DNA of 6,243 nt from DASVHS01 sp036001325 (lineage in GTDB: Bacteria; Acidobacteriota; Thermoanaerobaculia; Gp7-AA8). Below the pieces are notes generated by a model that saw only the letters and a program-made list of their open reading frames with translations, made no database searches and had not been told where the DNA came from. The stretch lies in assembly GCA_036001325.1 (NCBI GenBank), contig DASYUK010000058.1:1-6243 (forward strand), written 5' to 3'. This document shows positions 1 through 6,243 of this stretch, piece after piece. Positions within the stretch are counted from its first letter, which is position 1. Each line of letters opens with the position of its first letter. The translations under genes were made by a program, and so were the position numbers.

Positions 1-3219
<3,219 letters not shown>

Positions 3220-3242
3220 GCCGCGAAGATAATACTTCGTGG
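3220..3242. promoter_or_regulatory. Candidate divergent promoter/operator dyad between carB and the 165-aa gene
   Basis: Only 23 bp separate the two divergent start codons. They contain a perfect 5-bp dyad, CGAAG (3224-3228) and CTTCG (3235-3239), around the AT-only core ATAATA. On the plus strand the core reads GATAAT (3228-3233), and on the minus strand TATTAT (3234 to 3229). Each matches the -10 consensus TATAAT at five of six positions. Initiation about 7 nt downstream would fall roughly 3 nt before each start codon, giving nearly leaderless mRNAs and explaining why neither gene has a Shine-Dalgarno sequence. No good -35 hexamer is visible on either side. The dyad could instead be a repressor site. 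Confidence 0.35.
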
Positions 3243-3740
3243 ATGGCTCATTTCGTCGAATGGGATTCGTTTGATCTCCGCGTGGACGGAGACAAGCTCA
3301 ACACGATGATGAAGTCGGTGATCGGCAAAGCGGAGCCGATCGAGAAAATCGAGCTGCGGTTTCTCAACGGTGTCCTGCACGTCGAAGGCGCAATCCGGAA
3401 GTTCATCTCTGTCCCGTTCACTGTCGACGTTACCGAGATCCGCGCCAGCGGCACCACGGTGCGCGTGCCGCTGCGCAACGTGTCCGCCGCCGGCTTTCCG
3501 ATTCCGACGATTCTTTTCGGATTGATCAAAAACCGTTTGCCGCGAGATCTCGTAAGTTATGAAGAGCCGGCGACGCTCGTGATGTCGTTGGATCGATTTT
3601 TGCCAAATTTCGTTTCCGCCGACATCCAGAAGATCTGGATTATCGACGGCGGCCTGGCGGTCACCCTCGGACGAGGCGGTGCCGATCTGCCGCTGACCAC
3701 GGGAGGGTCCGATGACAGCTCACAGCGTTCTCGCGGATAA
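3243..3740 (+). CDS. Hypothetical protein, beta-rich, 165 aa
   Basis: I do not recognise the family. The ATG is the first possible start after an in-frame TGA at 3183, and it is only 23 bp from the divergent carB start. The protein has no signal peptide or clear membrane segment, so it is probably cytoplasmic or peripherally attached. Residues 33-80 alternate hydrophobic and polar positions like successive beta strands (KIELRFLNGVLHVEG, then VPFTVDVTEIRASG, then TTVRVPLRNV). Next comes a glycine/proline-rich amphipathic stretch (AAGFPIPTILFGLIKNRLP, about 82-100), then two more strand-like segments (ATLVMSLDRFLP and KIWIIDGGLAVTLG). The last 15 residues are polar and probably disordered. The pattern is loosely like small lipid-binding beta proteins (DUF2993/LmeA type), but this is only a resemblance. 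It overlaps the DUF1232 gene by 29 bp, which suggests cotranscription and coupled translation. Confidence 0.8.
   Translation: MAHFVEWDSFDLRVDGDKLNTMMKSVIGKAEPIEKIELRFLNGVLHVEGAIRKFISVPFTVDVTEIRASGTTVRVPLRNVSAAGFPIPTILFGLIKNRLPRDLVSYEEPATLVMSLDRFLPNFVSADIQKIWIIDGGLAVTLGRGGADLPLTTGGSDDSSQRSRG
3702..3706 (+). promoter_or_regulatory. Ribosome binding site of the DUF1232 gene
   Basis: GGAGG, inside a GGGAGGG run at 3701-3707, lies 5 nt before the ATG at 3712. It is the only textbook Shine-Dalgarno sequence in the window and lies within the 3' end of the upstream gene, so it fixes the downstream start despite the 29-bp overlap. Confidence 0.75.
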
Positions 3741-4173
3741 CGAGACAGGCGCGCGCTTCTACGACCGACTACGGGAACGCATCCACTCCTATGTCGGAAA
3801 AGGGCGCGTCACGGAAAAGATTGCCGACTTTCTTCTGCTCGCTCCCGATGTCTTCATGCTTCTGTGGCGGCTGACGAATGATCCGCGCGTGAGCGGCAAA
3901 GACAAAGTGCTCCTCGGCACGGGCGTCGCGTATTACATCTTCCCGTTCGACATCGTCCCCGAAGCGATCCTCGGGCCGATCGGCTATCTCGACGATCTCG
4001 TATTCGGGGTCTATGTTCTCAATCGGATGCTCTCCGACACGGATCCCCAGATCTTGCGCGAGCACTGGAGCGGACATGAGGACATTCTCGCGTCGATTCA
4101 GAAAGTGCTCACCGCTGTCGACAATCTCCTGGCTGGCGATGTGATCAGCAAACTCAAAAAGATGGCCGACTAG
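3712..4173 (+). CDS. DUF1232 (YkvA-like) family protein
   Basis: The protein has 153 residues. The DUF1232 core covers about residues 49-106: LLWRLTNDPRVSGKDKVLLG, then AYYIFPFDIVPE, then GPIGYLDDLVFG. This is the family pattern of a D-P-R segment, a short hydrophobic helix, a P-x-D-[IL]-[IV]-P-[DE] motif and a G-Y-[LI]-D-D motif. The two hydrophobic stretches (about 66-80 and 93-105) suggest membrane association through a helical hairpin. No biochemical activity is established for the family, so none is assigned. The N-terminal 45 residues are helical and charged, and the C-terminal 40 residues are helical with a basic end (KLKK). The start is supported by the GGAGG at 3702. It overlaps the preceding gene by 29 bp, and the pair probably forms an operon. 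Its TAG stop is 3 bp before a large palindrome. Confidence 0.9.
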   Translation: MTAHSVLADNETGARFYDRLRERIHSYVGKGRVTEKIADFLLLAPDVFMLLWRLTNDPRVSGKDKVLLGTGVAYYIFPFDIVPEAILGPIGYLDDLVFGVYVLNRMLSDTDPQILREHWSGHEDILASIQKVLTAVDNLLAGDVISKLKKMAD

Positions 4174-4176
4174 GGC

Positions 4177-4242
4177 GTCAGGTCTTTACTTTTCACTTTT
4201 TCCCCACGAGCCGTAGAAAAAACTGAAAAGTAAAGACCTGAC
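4177..4242. repeat. AT-rich imperfect palindrome (REP/MITE-like) after the DUF1232 gene
   Basis: The left arm at 4177-4201 and right arm at 4218-4242 pair at 24 of 25 positions. The outer 19 bp (GTCAGGTCTTTACTTTTCA on the left) are perfect, followed by one mismatch and a T5/A5 block. The loop is 16 nt. The arms are AT-rich in a GC-rich neighbourhood, and the right end continues as GACCTGACCCC. This end resembles the outer end of extragenic palindromes mobilised by REP-associated tyrosine transposases, but that link is from memory and no transposase is present here. The T and A runs lie inside the stem and no T run follows it, so it is not a classical intrinsic terminator. It could still block transcription or protect the 3' end of the upstream mRNA. 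Confidence 0.85.
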
Positions 4243-4245
4243 CCC

Positions 4246-4280
4246 GTGGATTTTTGTGGACAAGAGTGGTCATGAGTGGT
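4246..4280 (+). promoter_or_regulatory. MraZ operator: four GTGG[A/T] direct repeats at 10-bp spacing
   Basis: GTGGA at 4246, GTGGA at 4256, GTGGT at 4266 and GTGGT at 4276 are separated by exactly 5 nt each, so all four lie on one helical face. Known MraZ operators have this design: in E. coli, TGGGN boxes are separated by 5 nt upstream of mraZ. The placement 31 bp before the mraZ start supports autoregulation of the dcw cluster. The array begins 3 bp after the palindrome. Confidence 0.8.
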
Positions 4281-4285
4281 AGAAC
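4257..4285 (+). promoter_or_regulatory. Candidate sigma70-type promoter of the dcw cluster
   Basis: TGGACA (4257-4262, five of six with TTGACA) and TAGAAC (4280-4285, four of six with TATAAT) are separated by 17 bp. Transcription would start near 4292, just before the AAAGGA at 4294. The -35 element overlaps the second GTGG box and the -10 begins in the last one, so bound MraZ would cover the promoter. The -10 is weak, so the assignment is tentative. Confidence 0.4.
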
Positions 4286-4293
4286 GGTCCCCT

Positions 4294-4299
4294 AAAGGA
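4294..4299 (+). promoter_or_regulatory. Probable mraZ ribosome binding site
   Basis: AAAGGA lies 11 nt before the GTG at 4311, a slightly long spacing, and 29 nt before the alternative ATG at 4329. It therefore favours the GTG. It overlaps the right arm of a small GTCC/GGAC dyad (4287-4290 and 4297-4300), which is probably too short to matter. Confidence 0.5.
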
Positions 4300-4310
4300 C
4301 TCTACTGCTC

Positions 4311-4763
4311 GTGGAACTCAGTGTCTTGATGGGACATGCGCCCGCGACCGTCGACGACAAAGGTCGGCTGAAGGTCCCCGCCAACTTCCGCAAGATGATT
4401 GAGGAGCAGTACGGCCAGGATTGCTTCATCACCTCGCAAGATGGCGAGCGCGCGCTGATTTATCCCATGCCGGTGTGGAACGATTTCACTGCGCGCCTGG
4501 CGCGCGTTCCTTCGACATCACTCGCGAAGCAGAAGTTGCTCGAGCGCGTGAACTATTACGGTCAGGCCGGCTCGATGGACGGGCAGGGACGCCTTCTTGT
4601 GCCCGCGGTTCTGCGCGATGTCGCCGCAATCAAGGACGATGTTGTCGTCATCGGCAATCAGGATCACCTGATCGTCTGGAATGAGGAGCGGATGAGAAAA
4701 CGGCTCGATGAGTCGCCGATGACCCCGGAGGACTTTAAGGAGCTTGAATTACATGGAGTGTAG
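4311..4763 (+). CDS. mraZ: Transcriptional regulator MraZ
   Basis: MraZ is the DNA-binding regulator encoded first in the division and cell wall cluster. It forms a ring-shaped oligomer that binds repeats upstream of its own gene. The protein has 150 residues, a normal length, with two SpoVT/AbrB-like halves. Each carries the conserved D-x-x-x-R signature: VDDKGRLKVP (D15-R19) and MDGQGRLLVP (D90-R94). The linker has the family's YPMPVW segment near 51-56 and LLERVNYYGQAG before the second motif. The GTG start is chosen for the AAAGGA upstream. The in-frame ATG at 4329 (MGHAPATVDDKGR) would also give a normal MraZ N-terminus, so the start is uncertain by six residues. Four GTGG boxes upstream are its likely own operator. 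rsmH follows after 72 bp that are almost entirely octamer repeats. Confidence 0.97.
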   Translation: MELSVLMGHAPATVDDKGRLKVPANFRKMIEEQYGQDCFITSQDGERALIYPMPVWNDFTARLARVPSTSLAKQKLLERVNYYGQAGSMDGQGRLLVPAVLRDVAAIKDDVVVIGNQDHLIVWNEERMRKRLDESPMTPEDFKELELHGV

Positions 4764-4834
4764 TTGCGCGGTTGCGAGGTTGCGGGGTTGCGCGGTGGGA
4801 CTGCGAAACCTCGTAACCACGTAACCGCGAGACC
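4763..4834 (+). repeat. Inverted octamer array filling the mraZ-rsmH gap
   Basis: Four tandem octamers TTGCG[C/A/G]GG (4764-4771, 4772-4779, 4780-4787, 4788-4795) are followed by 7 nt and then four octamers in the opposite orientation: GCGAAACC, TCGTAACC, ACGTAACC and GCGAGACC (4803-4834). The array begins at the base after the mraZ stop and ends one base before the rsmH ATG. In RNA, 4763-4793 can pair with 4803-4833: 24 Watson-Crick pairs, 4 G-U pairs and 3 mismatches, around a 9-nt loop. No Shine-Dalgarno sequence is left for rsmH. The stem may control its translation. Confidence 0.9.
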
Positions 4835-4835
4835 G

Positions 4836-5747
4836 ATGAATCACGCGCCAGTTCTTTTACAACAAGTCATCGATCACCTCCGGCCGTCGCGCGAAGACGC
4901 GATCGTCGTCGATGCGACGGTGGGGCTGGGCGGTCACGCCGAGGCGCTCTTGCGGGTTCATGCGCGGATGCGGCTCGTTGCGATCGACAGAGATCCGGAG
5001 GCGCTCGATCGATCGCGCGAACGGTTGGCGCCGTTCGCGGATCGCGTGACGTTCTTTCGCGGACGTCACGAACAGCTCATTGAAATTCTGAAGCTGTTGG
5101 ACATCGAGACCATTGGCGGACTTCTTGCCGACCTCGGCGTCTCGTCGTTGCAGCTCGACGACGCGGCGCGCGGTTTCTCATTTCGAGCGGAAGGGCCGCT
5201 CGACATGCGCATGGGGCCGGACAGCACGCCGGCGTCGGAAATCGTCAACACGTTCGATCAGCACGAGCTGGCGAAGATCCTTCGCGATTACGGTGAGGAG
5301 CCGATGGCGAAGCGGATCGCGCGCGCGATCGTGGAAGCGCGGCCGATCGAGACCACTTCACGCCTCGCCGAAGTCATTCGCAGCGTGAAGAAATCGAAAC
5401 CGCACGGCATCGATCCGGCCACGTTGACCTTTCAAGCCCTGCGGATCGCCGCAAACTCGGAGCTCGTCGGCCTCGATCGATTCGTCGACGATACGGTGAG
5501 TGTTCTGGAGCCGCGCGCGCGTATCGCCGTGATTTCGTTTCACTCGCTCGAGGATCGCATCCTGAAGCTCGCGCTGCGCCGTCTCGAAGGCGAGTGCGTC
5601 TGTCCGCCGGGCATGCCGGTGTGTGGATGCGGGGCGAAGGCGATCGTGAAGGTATTGACCGGAAGGCCGCTGACTGCTTCAGAGGATGAAGTGAATCGCA
5701 ATCCGCGATCGCGAAGCGCGAAGCTGCGAGTCGCGGAGAAGTTGTAG
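4836..5747 (+). CDS. rsmH: 16S rRNA (cytosine(1402)-N(4))-methyltransferase RsmH
   Basis: RsmH (formerly MraW) uses S-adenosylmethionine to methylate N4 of C1402 in the 16S rRNA decoding centre. The protein has 303 residues, a normal length, and all family motifs are present. These are HAPVLLQQVI at the N-terminus, DATVGLGGHAEALL (26-39, SAM loop), AIDRDPEAL (49-57), LLADLGVSSLQLDDAARGFS (96-115), GPLDMRM (120-126), DYGEEP (151-156), FQALRIAANSEL (199-210), VISFHSLEDR (232-241) and NPRSRSAKLR (289-298). A C-x-C-x6-C-x-C cluster lies at 254-265. The ATG at 4836 is chosen because NHAPVLL is the canonical start. A TTG at 4764 would add 24 residues translated from the octamer repeat. No Shine-Dalgarno sequence precedes it, so translation may depend on coupling to mraZ. 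Confidence 0.97.
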   Translation: MNHAPVLLQQVIDHLRPSREDAIVVDATVGLGGHAEALLRVHARMRLVAIDRDPEALDRSRERLAPFADRVTFFRGRHEQLIEILKLLDIETIGGLLADLGVSSLQLDDAARGFSFRAEGPLDMRMGPDSTPASEIVNTFDQHELAKILRDYGEEPMAKRIARAIVEARPIETTSRLAEVIRSVKKSKPHGIDPATLTFQALRIAANSELVGLDRFVDDTVSVLEPRARIAVISFHSLEDRILKLALRRLEGECVCPPGMPVCGCGAKAIVKVLTGRPLTASEDEVNRNPRSRSAKLRVAEKL

Positions 5748-5761
5748 TGCCCATGCTCGGA

Positions 5762-5906
5762 GCCAAAGAGCAAGGGTGAAGGTTGGGGAAGGGTTGGGTG
5801 TGGCGCGGTGACGGGGACTCGGGAGGGGTGGAGAGTGGAGCGTGGGTGTGTGAGGATGGTTCTCGGCGCCGTGCGAGTAGGCAGATCTTCACCCTTGTTT
5901 TTTGAC
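5762..5906. repeat. G-rich segment with 20-bp terminal inverted repeats between rsmH and ftsL
   Basis: The left arm at 5762-5781 and right arm at 5887-5906 match at 17 of 20 positions, with a perfect 11-bp inner part (CAAGGGTGAAG and CTTCACCCTTG). The 105 nt between them are strongly G-rich on the plus strand, with six runs of three or more G at 5785-5828. The right arm ends in T6 (5898-5903). It could be a small non-autonomous element, or a terminator-like structure with an unusually large loop. I see no credible gene in the 175-bp gap. Confidence 0.65.
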
Positions 5907-5922
5907 TTCGCGCAGCACGGCC

Positions 5923-6243
5923 ATGTACACGCAGAAAAAGTCGATCGACAACGTCCACATTGTTCGGGAGCGAGACCGTCAGCGCTTCCGTGAGCTCCTG
6001 GCCGTACTGTCTCTCGGCATCCCCATCGGTCTGTTTCTCCTCCTCTTCACCTGGCAGAACCTCGAGGTCATCCGCCTCGGCCGCGAGGCGACGCACCTGC
6101 AGAAGGTCCGCAAGGACATCGACGAAGAGAACAAGCGCCTGCAGGTCGAGCTCGATCGCCTGACCGCACTCGAATCTGTGCAGAAGCGGGCGAAGGAGCT
6201 CGGTCTCGTGAAGACCGACGCGACGGCGATCGTGATGGTCAAT
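5923..6243 (+). CDS. ftsL: Cell division protein FtsL, C-terminus cut by window edge
   Basis: FtsL is a small bitopic inner-membrane protein that joins FtsB and FtsQ in the divisome and helps activate FtsWI septal peptidoglycan synthesis. The visible 107 residues show the family layout: a short, charged cytoplasmic N-terminus (1-24), one membrane helix (about 25-44, LLAVLSLGIPIGLFLLLFTW), a periplasmic heptad-like coiled coil (about 50-85, with REATHLQKVRKDIDEENKRL) and the conserved end of the coil, VQKRAKELGLV (86-96). The sequence is poorly conserved in this family, so the call also rests on its position after mraZ-rsmH. No stop is reached before the edge, and only a short tail should be missing. 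The ATG at 5923 is preferred over the in-frame TTG at 5902. Neither has a clear Shine-Dalgarno sequence. The 175-bp gap from rsmH is long for this cluster. Confidence 0.88.
   Translation, partial: MYTQKKSIDNVHIVRERDRQRFRELLAVLSLGIPIGLFLLLFTWQNLEVIRLGREATHLQKVRKDIDEENKRLQVELDRLTALESVQKRAKELGLVKTDATAIVMVN

Noticed and set aside
4177..4242. Palindrome as a standard intrinsic terminator of the DUF1232 operon
   Set aside because: No T run follows the stem, and the T/A blocks are inside it. Partial terminator activity is possible but not supported by the sequence.
4764..4834. Octamer array as CRISPR or replication iterons
   Set aside because: The units are 8 bp with no spacers, far too short for CRISPR. 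An iteron origin inside the dcw cluster is implausible, and no initiator gene or DnaA boxes are seen.
4764..4835. TTG at 4764 as the start of rsmH
   Set aside because: It would add 24 residues encoded by the octamer repeat. The canonical N-terminus (NHAPVLL) begins at the ATG at 4836.
5902..5907. TTGACT as a -35 element of an ftsL promoter
   Set aside because: At 17-bp spacing the -10 would fall inside the ftsL start, and no -10-like hexamer is there.
5374..6096. 240-codon minus-strand frame across the rsmH end, the gap and the ftsL start
   Set aside because: It is antisense to two recognised genes, with an arginine- and proline-rich composition and no domain signature.

Overview
The window is ordinary bacterial chromosome of moderately high GC, dense with housekeeping genes. 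Taxonomy cannot be read from it securely. Gene content, GC and weak Shine-Dalgarno use would fit a Gram-negative-type bacterium such as an Acidobacteriota member or a relative, but this is a low-confidence guess. I found no undescribed multi-gene system. The unusual material is between the genes.

Minus strand, 3219 to 1: carB, the large subunit of carbamoyl-phosphate synthase. It is open for 1073 codons and runs off the left edge within its last few residues. Its residue numbering matches E. coli CarB at key ATP-site arginines. No carA is next to it: the gene upstream is divergent and starts only 23 bp away. That gap holds an AT-rich dyad that looks like back-to-back -10 elements.

Plus strand, 3243 to 4173: a two-gene unit with a 29-bp overlap. 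It encodes an unrecognised 165-residue, beta-rich protein and a 153-residue DUF1232 (YkvA-like) protein.

Plus strand, 4174 to 6243: the start of the division and cell wall (dcw) cluster, mraZ - rsmH - ftsL (ftsL cut by the right edge). MraZ is the cluster's transcriptional regulator, RsmH methylates 16S rRNA, and FtsL is a bitopic divisome protein. Upstream of mraZ are four GTGG[A/T] direct repeats at exact 10-bp spacing, which match the known architecture of MraZ operators and overlap a plausible sigma70-type promoter.

Each gap around mraZ and rsmH contains a different inverted repeat: (1) an AT-rich 25-bp-arm palindrome just after the DUF1232 stop; (2) eight octamers, four in each orientation, that fill the mraZ-rsmH gap almost to the base and would fold into a long hairpin ending next to the rsmH AUG; (3) a G-rich 145-bp segment with 20-bp terminal inverted repeats between rsmH and ftsL. 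These look like non-autonomous repeat elements tolerated in an essential operon, possibly with effects on translation or termination.
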